A DNA stretch of 64,000 nt from Streptomyces griseoluteus (GCF_004784465.1 NZ_SRRU01000001.1:372001-436000), one strand, 5' to 3'. Positions 51,693-62,663 are shown, counted from the first letter of the stretch. Program-made: numbers and translations. The notes: a model not told the origin generated them from the sequence alone.

Positions 51693-52100
51693 TCACACCT
51701 CTCTGATGATCACGCGGTTCCCGCACAGCTTCGACCAGTCGTCAGGGTCGGAGGTCAGAACGATCACAGGAGCCGGGACGCGGAGCGCGAGCGCGGCAAC
51801 GAGAGCGTCGATCGCGTACTCGTGTCCGTGCAGGCCACCAGCGTCCCGAGGCAACGTCACCGCGGTCAGGGAGTCTTCCTGGCTGACCGGTTCCACCCGC
51901 AGCCGGGAGAGCGGCCATCTCAAGCGCGCCAGGTCGGTCTTCCCCCGTACGCCTTCAACAATGGTCAGCGCAGACACGAGCACGGGAATCCCGGCCTGGC
52001 GGGATGCCTCGACGCGAGCCGCCATCCGGCGATCGTCGCGCAGAAGCAGGCAGAGCGCCTCGGAGTCGAGTACCAGCGAGCGGGCCGGCCGCTCCTTCAC
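51693..52100 (-). CDS. PIN-domain toxin (VapC-like)
   Basis: The product is 135 residues. The acidic PIN residues appear as LVLDSEAL (Asp near residue 12), TIVEGV (Glu), YAIDALVA (Asp) and TSDPDDW (Asp), so the nuclease site looks intact. PIN toxins cleave RNA, often tRNA. The start overlaps the upstream antitoxin stop as ATGA (52097-52100), so the pair is coupled. It lies on the minus strand next to the tetR gene. Confidence 0.86.
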   Translation of the reverse strand: MKERPARSLVLDSEALCLLLRDDRRMAARVEASRQAGIPVLVSALTIVEGVRGKTDLARLRWPLSRLRVEPVSQEDSLTAVTLPRDAGGLHGHEYAIDALVAALALRVPAPVIVLTSDPDDWSKLCGNRVIIREV

Positions 52101-52360
52101 GCGGCGTCCCGCTCGGTGTTCTCGTCTCCGAACAGCTCTCGTCGGGCGACTTCGATCTCCTGCTCAGTGAGCGCGCCGTGCTCCTCTTCATGGGCCGCGA
52201 CGATCTCGGCCAGCCCGTCCATGGCGAGCTGATGTCTGACAGCTTCGGTGACGTAGCTGGACAGCCCCCGGCGGCCGGTTCGAGAGCGGAGCCCGCTGAC
52301 CAGCTCGGCAGGCATCGACACGGAGATGTTCTCGGTGGTGCCAGACCGGGTCGGCTTCAT
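52097..52360 (-). CDS. Ribbon-helix-helix antitoxin (VapB-like)
   Basis: The product is 87 residues. An N-terminal strand ([12 protein letters not shown]) and two helices ([23 protein letters not shown]) form a CopG/MetJ-type ribbon-helix-helix, and the acidic tail ([19 protein letters not shown]) would block the toxin. It overlaps the PIN gene by 4 bp and comes first, the normal antitoxin-toxin order. The promoter must lie in the 56 bp shared with the divergent DUF255 gene. Confidence 0.84.
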   Translation of the reverse strand: MKPTRSGTTENISVSMPAELVSGLRSRTGRRGLSSYVTEAVRHQLAMDGLAEIVAAHEEEHGALTEQEIEVARRELFGDENTERDAA

Positions 52361-52416
52361 GCCCCGCGCTGTCGGAGCGCCCGATTCGGGATGGCCCCTG
52401 TGAGAGGCTGGATCGT

Positions 52417-54450
<2,034 letters not shown>

Positions 54451-54552
54451 CCGAACCCGGCACCCCGCACGGCTACTTCCCGGACACCCGCGCCCGTTAC
54501 GATGCGCTGCCCGCCGCCCGGACGGGGTGGCGCATCCTGTGGGGGGAAGCCC

Positions 54553-55440
54553 GTGTTCGTGCTGTCCATACTGCTGCTCATAGCGGCCGTGGTCCTGTTC
54601 CTCGTCGGACGCGGCAGAGCCGAGGCCGGCTGGAAGATTGGGGCCGCGATCGGCGCCCTGGGTGGGGTCCTGGCCGGCCTGTTCGCCTGTTTTCATGTGG
54701 TGAGCGCCTATGAGGTCGGCGTCCCGGTGACCTTCGGCCGGGTCGGCACCCCGCTGACCTCGGGCATGCACCTGAAGTCGCCGTTCACCGACGTCACCTC
54801 CTTCTCCACCCGGCCGGTCGACCTCGACCTGGGCGGCGAGGACCGGGTGGAGGTGCGCTCCTCGCAGGGCGGGGTGCTGTACGCGGACGTCACCATCAAG
54901 TGGGCCGTCGTCCCGCGCAAGGCGGTCGAGCTGTACCGGCTGGCAGGCAGCGAGGACGCGGTGCAGGAGCGGCTGGTGCTGCCGGACAGCCGCGAGATCA
55001 TCCGCAACGTCTTCGCCCGGCACACCAGCGAGGAGGGGTACGCCTCCGCCCGCGAGCGGATCAGCGCGGAGATCGAGCGCCAGGTGAAGGAGCGGCTGGC
55101 GCCGCGCGGGATCGACGTGACCACCGTCAACCTGCGCAACGTGCGGCCGTCGAAGCAGTTGCAGGGCCAGATCGACAAGAAGATCCAGCAGGAGCAGGCC
55201 ACCGAGCGCGCCGTCGAGGGCGCGCGGACCGCCAAGGCGGAGGCCGAGCGCAAGCGGATCGAGGCCGAGGGCACCGCCCGCGCCAACAAGATCCTGGAGC
55301 GCTCCCTCAGCGACAAGGTGCTCTACAACGAGTGCCTGGACGCCTACCGCGAGGCCGCCAAGGCCCACCCGGTGTACGCCGTCCCCTGCGGCAGCGGCTC
55401 CGGTGGCACCCCGGTCATCGTGGACGGCACCAAGAACTGA
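54553..55440 (+). CDS. SPFH/Band 7 (prohibitin-like) membrane protein
   Basis: The product is 295 residues. One or two membrane helices (about 2-18 and 28-50) precede an SPFH domain (VSAYEVGVPVTFGRVGTPLTSGMHLKSP, SFSTRPVDLDL). A coiled-coil tail rich in Glu, Ala, Arg and Lys follows (EQATERAVEGARTAKAEAERKRIEAEGTARANKILE). SPFH proteins form membrane rings or scaffolds. GTG 54553 follows GGGGGGAAG. It ends convergent with the Mut7-C gene; a 16-bp tandem repeat covers its stop codon. Confidence 0.88.
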   Translation: MFVLSILLLIAAVVLFLVGRGRAEAGWKIGAAIGALGGVLAGLFACFHVVSAYEVGVPVTFGRVGTPLTSGMHLKSPFTDVTSFSTRPVDLDLGGEDRVEVRSSQGGVLYADVTIKWAVVPRKAVELYRLAGSEDAVQERLVLPDSREIIRNVFARHTSEEGYASARERISAEIERQVKERLAPRGIDVTTVNLRNVRPSKQLQGQIDKKIQQEQATERAVEGARTAKAEAERKRIEAEGTARANKILERSLSDKVLYNECLDAYREAAKAHPVYAVPCGSGSGGTPVIVDGTKN

Positions 55441-55464
55441 CGGTACCGAGAACTGACGGCACCG
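55433..55464. repeat. 16-bp tandem duplication at the SPFH stop
   Basis: AGAACTGACGGTACCG (55433-55448) is followed directly by AGAACTGACGGCACCG (55449-55464), one mismatch. The first copy contains the stop codon, so the protein is unchanged. Confidence 0.8.
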
Positions 55465-55465
55465 G

Positions 55466-56203
55466 TCAGGGCTGGCCCAGCTCTGACCGGAACCGCACCG
55501 CCTCCGCCACGATCGCCTCCAACTGCTCGTGGTGCGCCCCCTTCCAGTACGCCCGACCGCACTCCTCGCACGCCGCGAACACGTCGTACGTGTCCCGCGT
55601 GCCGGCCTGGAGCCGGTCGGCCACCTGGGACTTGGTGGCCGGACGCAGCGGGCCGTTGCAGGCGGTGCAGCGGGACCAGGGGGCCAGCTCCGGGGCGAAC
55701 CGCTCCAGGACGTCCCGGAGCTGCTGGTCGGGCCGGGTGCTGTACACGTACGCCCCGGCCCACAGCTCCCGGCGGCGCAGCAGACCCCGGTCCCGGCTCA
55801 GCAGGACCCGGCGTTCGGCGGCCGAACGCGCGGCGAGTGCCGGGTCGCCGATGTCGGTGGACTCGTACGCCGCGTCCACGCCGAGCAGACGCATCCGGCG
55901 GGCCAGGGTGCCCAGGTGCACGTCGAGCAGGAAGCGCAAGGGGGCGCCGGGCACCCGCTGGGGGCGGGGGACCGGGCCGACGTGGACGGACTCGCCGTCG
56001 GCCGGGACGCGGGAACGGGGCACCTCGCGGCCGTCCACGGTGAGGGTGCCGACCTCGGTCAGCGGGATGCCGAGGGACTCCACCACATGGCCGAGGGAGG
56101 AGACGCCGTCGGTGCCGAGTTCGGCGGGGCCCGCGCGGTGGGCGTGCGGCACGAACAGGTGCAGGTCCGGGGCGACTTCGAGGTGGATCACGGGTCCGTT
56201 CAC
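55466..56203 (-). CDS. Mut7-C RNase-like domain protein with ubiquitin-like N-terminus
   Basis: The product is 245 residues. The N-terminal ~85 residues look like a beta-grasp (ubiquitin-like) domain (GTLTVDGREVPRSRVPADGESVHV). The C-terminal Mut7-C domain opens RFLLDVHLGTLARRMRLLGVDAAYES and has acidic positions of a PIN-like fold (LSRDRGLLRR) plus a zinc ribbon (CTACNG and CEECGRAYW). Fusion of the two is known in prokaryotes and hints at RNA or sulfur-carrier chemistry. The GTG at 56203 is chosen; GTGs at 56230 and 56191 are possible. Confidence 0.84.
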   Translation of the reverse strand: MNGPVIHLEVAPDLHLFVPHAHRAGPAELGTDGVSSLGHVVESLGIPLTEVGTLTVDGREVPRSRVPADGESVHVGPVPRPQRVPGAPLRFLLDVHLGTLARRMRLLGVDAAYESTDIGDPALAARSAAERRVLLSRDRGLLRRRELWAGAYVYSTRPDQQLRDVLERFAPELAPWSRCTACNGPLRPATKSQVADRLQAGTRDTYDVFAACEECGRAYWKGAHHEQLEAIVAEAVRFRSELGQP

Positions 56204-56246
56204 CCGGTCAGGATGGCACGGGCACTTCACCGGCCCCGTACGGCCT

Positions 56247-56930
56247 TCAGGCGTGCTGGTAGGCCACCAGCGAGATGCCGATGTAGTGCACGATGAACGC
56301 GGCCAGCGTGAGGGAGTGGAAGACCTCGTGGAAGCCGAACCAGCGCGGTGAGGGGTTCGGCTTCTTGATGCCGTAGACCACGCCCCCGGCGCTGTACAAC
56401 AGGCCGCCCACGACCACCAGGACCAGGACGGCGACGCCGCCGGTGCGCATGAAGTCGGGCAGGAAGAAGACGGCGGCCCAGCCCATGGCGATGTAGCACG
56501 GGGTGTACAGCCAGCGGGGCGCGCCGACCCAGAAGACGCGGAAGGCGATCCCCGCGAGGGCGGCCGCCCAGATGCCCCACAGCAGCCCCTCCCCCTTGTT
56601 GCCCGGCAGGAGCAGCACGGTGAGCGGGGTGTAGGTGCCGGCGATGATCAGGAAGATGTTGGAGTGGTCGAGGCGGCGCAGGATGCGGTCGGCCCGGGGG
56701 CTCCAGTTGCCCCGGTGGTACAGCGCGCTGACACCGAAGAGCAGGCATGCCGTCAGGGCGTAGATCCCGCACGCGACACGGCCGCGGGTGGAGTCGGCCA
56801 GAGCGGTCAGGACCAGGCCGGCGATGAGTGCGGCCGGGAACATGCCCAGGTGCAGCCAGCCACGGAGCCGGGGCTTCACGGGGTCCGGCAGGTTGAGCGC
56901 GGCGGAAACGGACGCAGTCATGAAACGCAT
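56247..56930 (-). CDS. Hemolysin III-like (YqfA/PAQR-type) membrane protein
   Basis: The product is 227 residues with seven membrane helices. Conserved pieces are LYHRGNWSP, LDHSNIFLIIAGTYTP, and FHEVFHSLTLAAFIVHYIG, the three-His/Asp set of the PAQR/hemolysin III superfamily. Hydrolase activity on a lipid amide is known for some members; here it is inferred. The start may be ATG 56930 or 56921; AGG lies 5 bases before 56930. A palindrome TACGGAACCGTA lies just upstream. Confidence 0.88.
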   Translation of the reverse strand: MRFMTASVSAALNLPDPVKPRLRGWLHLGMFPAALIAGLVLTALADSTRGRVACGIYALTACLLFGVSALYHRGNWSPRADRILRRLDHSNIFLIIAGTYTPLTVLLLPGNKGEGLLWGIWAAALAGIAFRVFWVGAPRWLYTPCYIAMGWAAVFFLPDFMRTGGVAVLVLVVVGGLLYSAGGVVYGIKKPNPSPRWFGFHEVFHSLTLAAFIVHYIGISLVAYQHA

Positions 56931-56936
56931 CGTACC

Positions 56937-56948
56937 TACGGAACCGTA
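56937..56948. promoter_or_regulatory. Palindrome over the hemolysin III -10 region
   Basis: TACGG-AA-CCGTA is a perfect inverted repeat. On the minus strand its TACGGT half is a possible -10 box, so a bound dimer would block transcription. Confidence 0.4.
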
Positions 56949-57140
56949 AGTTACGAATCGGTCCCCCTGGGTGGCGGGGGTCATGCCCATACCAAGATCC
57001 ATCGTCTCACGCCCGTCGCGGGTCCCGCGCGCAAAGAATTCGCCATGTGTGGGCCAGGTGGGCGTAAAGAGGTGCGCATGTCAGCAGGGCGGACGCGGAA
57101 CACGCCGTTTCGGGGGTACTCGCTCACCTGTGACGCCCTC

Positions 57141-57169
57141 TGGACATATGCGCACTCGCATCGGATGAT
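57141..57169 (+). promoter_or_regulatory. pckG promoter candidate with inverted repeat in the spacer
   Basis: TGGACA (57141-57146), a 17-bp spacer and GATGAT (57164-57169) resemble a weak vegetative promoter. ATGCG-cact-CGCAT (57148-57161) lies in the spacer. The transcript would have a ~120-base leader. Confidence 0.35.
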
Positions 57170-57299
57170 CAAATGAGTGCGGTCGGTACCGGATGAGCGT
57201 CGACCCTGACCGGGGTTGCCGCCTGGCATCCGGGCCGCAGCCCCCAAGGGGCCGAGAAATCCCTCACCCAGGGCCATAAACCCTCACTTAGGAGCGATC

Positions 57300-59132
57300 G
57301 TGGCGCGCGACAACGCGGCTCCCACCGTCATCCCGACCACCCATCAGGAACTGATCTCGTGGGTCGACGAGATCGCCGAACTGACCCAGCCGGACAACGT
57401 GGTCTGGTGCGACGGCTCCGAGGCCGAGTACGAGCGCCTGTGCGAGGAGCTCGTCGCCAAGGGCACCTTCACCCGGCTCGACCCGGTCAAGCGTCCGCAC
57501 TCGTACCACGCGGCCTCCGACCCGACCGACGTCGCGCGGGTCGAGGACCGGACCTTCATCTGCTCCGAGAAGGAGGCCGACGCCGGCCCGACCAACCACT
57601 GGAAGGACCCCGCCGAGATGCGGGAGATCTTCCAGGGGTCCGGGGGCGAGGGCGGCCTGTTCCGGGGCTCGATGCGCGGCCGCACGATGTACGTCGTGCC
57701 CTTCTGCATGGGCCCGCTCGGCTCCCCGCTCTCCGCTCTCGGTGTGGAGATCACCGACTCCGCCTACGTCGCCGCCTCGATGCGCACCATGACCCGCATG
57801 GGCAGCGCCGTGCTGGAGCAGCTGGGCGAGGACGGCGAGTTCGTCAAGGCCGTGCACACCCTGGGCGCCCCGCTGGCGGCGGGCGAGCAGGACGTGCCGT
57901 GGCCCTGCAACTCCACCAAGTACATCTCGCACTTCCCCGAGTCCCGCGAGATCTGGTCCTACGGCTCCGGCTACGGCGGCAACGCGCTGCTCGGCAAGAA
58001 GTGCTACGCCCTGCGCATCGCCTCCGTCATGGCCCGCGACGAGGGCTGGCTGGCCGAGCACATGCTGATCCTCAAGCTCACGCCGCCGCACGGCGAGTCC
58101 AAGTACGTCGCCGCCGCCTTCCCCTCCGCCTGCGGCAAGACCAACCTCGCCATGCTGGAGCCCACCGTCTCCGGCTGGAGCGTGGAGACCATCGGCGACG
58201 ACATCGCCTGGATGCGCTTCGGCGAGGACGGCCGGCTCTACGCGATCAACCCCGAGGCCGGATTCTTCGGCGTCGCGCCCGGCACGGGTGAGCACACCAA
58301 CGCCAACGCGATGAAGACCCTGTGGGGCAACGCGGTCTTCACCAACGTCGCCCTCACCGACGACGGCGACGTGTGGTGGGAGGGCATGACCGAGGAGCAG
58401 CCCGCGCACCTCACCGACTGGAAGGGCAACGACTGGACGCCGGAGTCCGGCACCCCGGCCGCCCACCCCAACGCCCGCTTCACGGTCCCCGCCGACCAGT
58501 GCCCGATCATCGCGCCCGAGTGGGAGGACCCCCGCGGGGTGCCGATCTCCGCGATCCTCTTCGGCGGCCGCCGGGCCAGCGCGGTCCCCCTGGTGACCGA
58601 GTCCTTCGACTGGAACCACGGTGTGTTCCTGGGCGCCAACGTGGCCAGCGAGAAGACCGCCGCCGCCGAGGGCAAGGTCGGCGAGCTGCGCCGCGACCCC
58701 TTCGCCATGCTGCCGTTCTGCGGCTACAACATGGGCGACTACATGGCCCACTGGATCGACGTGGCCAAGGACAAGGACCCGGAGAAGCTGCCGCGGATCT
58801 ACTACGTCAACTGGTTCCGCAAGGACGGCGAGGGCAAGTTCGTCTGGCCGGGCTTCGGGGAGAACAGCCGCGTCCTGAAGTGGATCGTGGACCGCCTGGA
58901 GGGCCGCGCCGAGGGCGTGGAGACCGCCATCGGCGTGCTGCCGGCCAAGGGCTCCCTGGACACCGAGGGCCTGGACCTCACCGACGCCGAGCTGGACTTC
59001 CTGCTCACCGTCGACGAGGAGGTCTGGCGCGAGGAGGCGTCCCTGGTGCCCGGGCACCTCGAGACCTTCGGCGATCACACGCCCAAGGAGCTGTGGGACC
59101 AGTACCGGGCGCTGGTGGAGCGCCTCGGCTGA
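57300..59132 (+). CDS. pckG: GTP-dependent phosphoenolpyruvate carboxykinase
   Basis: The product is 610 residues. It converts oxaloacetate plus GTP to PEP, the entry to gluconeogenesis. Hallmarks are the hyper-reactive Cys in the P-loop FPSACGKTN (274-282, Cys278), the metal site in GDDIAWMRF, the nucleotide-binding FGGRR, and [17 protein letters not shown] near the C-terminus. GTG 57300 follows AGGAG (57290-57294). In Streptomyces this enzyme is needed for growth on acids and amino acids; regulation may act through the inverted repeat upstream. Confidence 0.96.
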   Translation: MARDNAAPTVIPTTHQELISWVDEIAELTQPDNVVWCDGSEAEYERLCEELVAKGTFTRLDPVKRPHSYHAASDPTDVARVEDRTFICSEKEADAGPTNHWKDPAEMREIFQGSGGEGGLFRGSMRGRTMYVVPFCMGPLGSPLSALGVEITDSAYVAASMRTMTRMGSAVLEQLGEDGEFVKAVHTLGAPLAAGEQDVPWPCNSTKYISHFPESREIWSYGSGYGGNALLGKKCYALRIASVMARDEGWLAEHMLILKLTPPHGESKYVAAAFPSACGKTNLAMLEPTVSGWSVETIGDDIAWMRFGEDGRLYAINPEAGFFGVAPGTGEHTNANAMKTLWGNAVFTNVALTDDGDVWWEGMTEEQPAHLTDWKGNDWTPESGTPAAHPNARFTVPADQCPIIAPEWEDPRGVPISAILFGGRRASAVPLVTESFDWNHGVFLGANVASEKTAAAEGKVGELRRDPFAMLPFCGYNMGDYMAHWIDVAKDKDPEKLPRIYYVNWFRKDGEGKFVWPGFGENSRVLKWIVDRLEGRAEGVETAIGVLPAKGSLDTEGLDLTDAELDFLLTVDEEVWREEASLVPGHLETFGDHTPKELWDQYRALVERLG

Positions 59133-59138
59133 GCGAGA

Positions 59139-59552
59139 TCAGTGGGCCGCGCTGAGTTCCCTCGGCGCGGCCAGGGCCGCCGTGTGGGCGTCCATCCGCT
59201 CGGCGGCCAGGATGGCGGCCGCCGTGTCCGCGCGGGAGGCGGCGACGACCAGGGCGCGGCCCGCGATGGTGAGCGCCCGGCGGTGCAGCGGCGCCGGATC
59301 GGCGGCCGTTCCCGGCGCCGCCCGTACCGGGGCCCGGCCGCCACGCAGCCGGGCGACCTGGGCGGCGAGCCGCTCGGCGGCCGTGTCCAGCTCGGGGCCG
59401 GCTGCCGGACCGCGCAGCTCGTCGGTGACGGCGAGCAGGGCGGCGAGGTGTCCGGCCAGCTGGATGTCCAGCTCCTCGTCGCGGGAGCGGTGCGGGAAGT
59501 CCGGGGCCGCCGGGGTGCTGTGGACCGACTTGGTGCGGATCGGTTCGTACAT
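59139..59552 (-). CDS. Conserved actinobacterial protein of unknown function
   Basis: The product is 137 residues, helical and Ala-rich. It has blocks LAGHLAALLAVTDELRG, TAAERLAAQVARLRGG and RALVVAASRADTAAAILAAERMDAH. No family is recognised. ATG 59552 has AGGAGGCC upstream, so the 11-residue extension to 59585 is dropped. The gene ends 7 bases after the convergent pckG stop. Confidence 0.68.
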   Translation of the reverse strand: MYEPIRTKSVHSTPAAPDFPHRSRDEELDIQLAGHLAALLAVTDELRGPAAGPELDTAAERLAAQVARLRGGRAPVRAAPGTAADPAPLHRRALTIAGRALVVAASRADTAAAILAAERMDAHTAALAAPRELSAAH

Positions 59553-59598
59553 GGGACGGCCTCCTCTGCGCTGACAGGAAACCATCCTAGCTTGGATC

Positions 59599-59620
59599 GA
59601 GTCTAAAGTTGAGTCGAGTC
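59599..59620. repeat. Three GAGTC repeats in the 59553-59624 gap
   Basis: GAGTC occurs at 59599-59603, 59611-59615 and 59616-59620, in an AT-richer stretch. On the minus strand TAGACT (59605-59600) could be a -10 box for the 137-residue protein. Confidence 0.3.
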
Positions 59621-59624
59621 AGTC

Positions 59625-60836
59625 CTACGGCTGGCCGTAGCCGTCCAGGAAGGTCCCGATCCGGGTCACCGCGTCCGTCAGATCGGCCACGTTGGGCAGG
59701 GTGACGACCCGGAAGTGGTCCGGCTCGGGCCAGTTGAAGCCGGTGCCCTGGACCACCATGATCTTCTCCTGGCGCAGCAGGTCCAGGACGAGCCGCCGGT
59801 CGTCCTTGACCTTGAACACCTTCGGGTCCAGGCGAGGGAAGAGGTACAGCGCGCCCTTGGGGCGGACGCAGCTCACGCCGGGAATCCGCGTGAGCAGCTC
59901 GTACGCCGTGTCCATCTGCTCCTTCAGCCGCCCGCCCGGCAGCACCAGGTCGTTGATCGTCTGGCGGCCGCTGAGGGCCGCGACCACGCCGTGCTGGCCC
60001 GGCATGTTGGCGCACAGCCGCATGTTCGCCAGGATCGTCAGGCCCTCCAGGTAGGAGTCGGCGTGCGCGCGCGGGCCGGAGACGGCCATCCAGCCGACCC
60101 GGTACCCGGCCACCCGGTACGCCTTCGACATGCCGTTGAAGGTGAGGGTGAGCAGGTCGGGGGCGACCTTGGCGGTGGGGGTGTGGACGGCGCCGTCGTA
60201 GAGGATCTTGTCGTAGATCTCGTCGGAGCAGACCAGCAGGTTGTGGCGGCGGGCCAGGTCGGTCAGGCCCTTGAGCATCGCCTCGTCGTAGACCGCGCCC
60301 GTGGGGTTGTTCGGGTTGATGATCACCAGGGCCTTGGTGCGGTCGGTGATCTTGCGCTCGATGTCCGCGAGGTCGGGCATCCAGTCGGCCTGCTCGTCGC
60401 ACCGGTAGTGCACCGCGGTGCCGCCGGACAGCGAGACGGCCGCCGTCCACAGGGGGTAGTCCGGAGCGGGTACGAGGACCTCGTCGCCGTCGTCGAGCAG
60501 GGCCTGCATGGCCATCACGATCAGCTCGGAGACGCCGTTGCCGATGAAGACGTGCTCGACGTCGGTCTCGATGCCGAGGGTCTGGTTGTGCATCACCACC
60601 GCGCGGCGTGCGGCCAGCAGGCCCTTGGCGTCGCCGTAGCCGTGGGCCGTGGAGACGTTGCGGAGGATGTCCTCCAGGATCTCCGGGGGGCACTCGAAGC
60701 CGAAGGCGGCCGGGTTGCCGGTGTTGAGCTTCAGGATGCGGTGACCGGCCGCCTCCAGTCGCATCGCCTCCTCGAGCACCGGGCCCCGGATCTCGTAACA
60801 GACGTTGGCGAGCTTGGTCGACTGGATCACCTGCAT
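59625..60836 (-). CDS. Alanine aminotransferase, AlaA type
   Basis: The product is 403 residues of the PLP fold type I class I aminotransferases. It closely follows E. coli AlaA as I recall it: STKLANVCYEIRGPVL, LNTGNPAAFGFE, GNGVSELIVMAMQALL, PAPDYPLWTAAVSLS, NPNNPTGAVY, SDEIYDKILYDG, the PLP Lys in NGMSKAYRVAGYR, and FNWPEPDHFR near the end. It interconverts alanine/2-oxoglutarate and pyruvate/glutamate. The start at 60836 is conserved. It is divergent from a membrane protein gene. Confidence 0.93.
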   Translation of the reverse strand: MQVIQSTKLANVCYEIRGPVLEEAMRLEAAGHRILKLNTGNPAAFGFECPPEILEDILRNVSTAHGYGDAKGLLAARRAVVMHNQTLGIETDVEHVFIGNGVSELIVMAMQALLDDGDEVLVPAPDYPLWTAAVSLSGGTAVHYRCDEQADWMPDLADIERKITDRTKALVIINPNNPTGAVYDEAMLKGLTDLARRHNLLVCSDEIYDKILYDGAVHTPTAKVAPDLLTLTFNGMSKAYRVAGYRVGWMAVSGPRAHADSYLEGLTILANMRLCANMPGQHGVVAALSGRQTINDLVLPGGRLKEQMDTAYELLTRIPGVSCVRPKGALYLFPRLDPKVFKVKDDRRLVLDLLRQEKIMVVQGTGFNWPEPDHFRVVTLPNVADLTDAVTRIGTFLDGYGQP

Positions 60837-60946
60837 GCCCGCGAGCTTACGGCCCCCGGAGGGGTGGCGCGTGTGTTCTCCACCACGTGGGACGTGTCGG
60901 TTTGCGCGGGTTTCGCGGAGGGGTGTTCGGGACGCGTCCGCCTCCC

Positions 60947-60961
60947 TACAATTCGACGATC
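60947..60961 (+). promoter_or_regulatory. Near-consensus -10 box (TACAAT)
   Basis: TACAAT (60947-60952) ends 9 bases before ATG 60962, with no ribosome site between, so the message has no or a very short leader. Confidence 0.45.
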
Positions 60962-61690
60962 ATGTCTACCGAACGCGAGTGCGGGTCGGAGGTGTACGGC
61001 GCGCACGACGCGGTCGGTGCTGCGCCGGTCCCGCCGATCGTCTTCCGCCCCCCGGCCGCCCCGGCTCCTTCCTACGAGGGGTACGCCGACCCCGCCGCCG
61101 CCCACGGCTGGCAGAGCGCCTACGACGAGACCCGTGAACTGCCCGCCCTGACCGAACTCTCCCCGCTCTCCGGCCCGTTGGGTCCCGGCGCCGCGGAAGT
61201 TCCCGGTGCGGCCGGCGGGCGCTCCGGGCGCGGGCGGCGGCCGGCCGGGCGGCGCCGCCGGGTCGTGGTGGCCGGGGCGGTCGCCGGCACGGTCGGGGCC
61301 GCCGCCGTGATCGCGGGCCTGGTGGCCTCCTCGTCGCCGTCCGGTGACGACCGCCCGGCGACCACCGGACAGTCCACCTCGGGCGCGTCCGAGGTGCCGG
61401 CCACCTCGGGCGCGCCGGACCCCACGGCCCCGGCGGGCGCGGTGGTCGTCGGCGGCGGGCCCTCGGCCACGCCGCTGCGTGCCACCCCGGCGCCTGCCAC
61501 CACGGCGGTGTCCGCTTCCCCGGCCGGGCCGTCGGCCGCGCCGTCGGTCGTGCCCGCGGGCGCCACCGCCGTCGAGGAGGCCCCGCCGTCCACCACTCCC
61601 GCGACGACGGCCACCGTGCCGGCGGTCTCCCCCACCCCGGCCCCCACCGGTACGCCCACCCGCGGCGGCAAGCGGCACCGGCACCGCTGA
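60962..61690 (+). CDS. Pro/Ala/Thr-rich single-span membrane protein
   Basis: The product is 242 residues. A cytoplasmic N-terminal part (about 1-105, opening STERECGSEVYGAHDAVG) ends in an Arg-rich block (GRGRRPAGRRRR). One membrane helix (about 106-124) and an external Ala/Pro/Ser/Thr stalk follow. It ends GGKRHRHR. No domain is recognised. The topology and composition resemble the protein at 23401-24261. Position is divergent from the aminotransferase gene. Confidence 0.65.
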   Translation: MSTERECGSEVYGAHDAVGAAPVPPIVFRPPAAPAPSYEGYADPAAAHGWQSAYDETRELPALTELSPLSGPLGPGAAEVPGAAGGRSGRGRRPAGRRRRVVVAGAVAGTVGAAAVIAGLVASSSPSGDDRPATTGQSTSGASEVPATSGAPDPTAPAGAVVVGGGPSATPLRATPAPATTAVSASPAGPSAAPSVVPAGATAVEEAPPSTTPATTATVPAVSPTPAPTGTPTRGGKRHRHR

Positions 61691-61826
61691 ATCCGACGGG
61701 CCGTCGGCCCGGCGTCCTCCGGGCGACGCCTCCTTGTCCTCTCTCGCCAACCCGATAACAATGCGCATGACAATACGGGCGGCCGGAGGCTCTCCGGCCG
61801 TCCGCTTCCGCAGAGAGGACCCCCAC

Positions 61827-62651
61827 ATGAACAAGCCTCTCCTGGCCGCGCTCTCCGCCGTGGCGCTCGCCGGGTTCGGCGCGACTCCGGCCGTGGCCGC
61901 GTCGCACGTCAAGGCGGTGACCGTCGACTTCGCCGGAACCGTGTCGCTCAGCAACTGTTCCGGCTCCGTCGTCCGGCTGCCGAACTCGGCGGACAGCGAC
62001 CCCGCGCTGGTGCTGAGCAACGGGCACTGCCTGGAGACGGGCTTCCCGCAGCCCGGCCAGGTCATCACCGGCCAGTCCTCCAGCCGCACCTTCGGCCTGC
62101 TGAACTCGGCCGGCACCAAGGTCGCCACGCTCCGCGCCAACCAGGTCGTGTACTCGACCATGACCGACACCGACGTCACCCTGTACCGGCTGACCACCAG
62201 CTACGCGGCGATCCGGAGCTCGTACGGCATCAACGCGCTGCCGCTGAGCGACACCCACCCGGTGGCCGGCAGCGGCATCAAGGTCGTCTCCGGCTACTGG
62301 AAGCGGATCTACTCCTGCAACGCGGACGGGTTCGTGTACCGGCTGAAGGAGGGCGGCTGGACCTGGAAGGACTCGCTGCGCTACACCGCCGCCTGCGACA
62401 CCATCGGCGGCACCTCCGGCTCCCCGGTGATCGACACCGCCACCGGCAAGGTCGTCGCCGTCAACAACACGGGCAACGAGGACGGCCAGTCCTGCACCGA
62501 GAACAACCCGTGCGAGGTCGACCAGAACGGCAAGGTCACGGTCCGTCAGGGCATCAACTACGCCCAGGAGACCTACCAGATACCGGCCTGCTTCACGACC
62601 GGCAACAAGCTCAACCTCGCCGCGGCCGGCTGCACCCTGCCCAAGCCCTGA
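61827..62651 (+). CDS. Secreted trypsin-like (S1/V8) serine protease
   Basis: The product is 274 residues. A signal peptide (KPLLAALSAVALAGFGAT, cleaved near residue 24-25) precedes the catalytic domain with a probable triad of His67 (LSNGHCLE), Asp116 (TDTDVTLY) and Ser197 (GGTSGSPV). Cysteines (44/68, and 164/190 or so, plus C-terminal pairs) suggest disulfides. The family cleaves after Glu or Arg depending on the pocket; specificity cannot be read here. A GAGAGGAC precedes ATG 61827. It is probably extracellular, with no pro-region of clear length. Confidence 0.9.
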   Translation: MNKPLLAALSAVALAGFGATPAVAASHVKAVTVDFAGTVSLSNCSGSVVRLPNSADSDPALVLSNGHCLETGFPQPGQVITGQSSSRTFGLLNSAGTKVATLRANQVVYSTMTDTDVTLYRLTTSYAAIRSSYGINALPLSDTHPVAGSGIKVVSGYWKRIYSCNADGFVYRLKEGGWTWKDSLRYTAACDTIGGTSGSPVIDTATGKVVAVNNTGNEDGQSCTENNPCEVDQNGKVTVRQGINYAQETYQIPACFTTGNKLNLAAAGCTLPKP

Positions 62652-62663
62652 CCGCCCCGGCCG

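Larger units (their letters stand above)
56931..57299. other. 369-bp divergent intergenic region upstream of pckG
   Basis: No gene is supported. It holds the hemolysin III promoter region with TACGGAACCGTA (56937-56948), and on the plus side the pckG promoter candidate at 57141-57169 and its leader. Confidence 0.55.

Noticed and set aside
57063..57176. Small open frame upstream of pckG
   Set aside because: It lacks a ribosome site, has poor codon bias, and overlaps the predicted pckG promoter.
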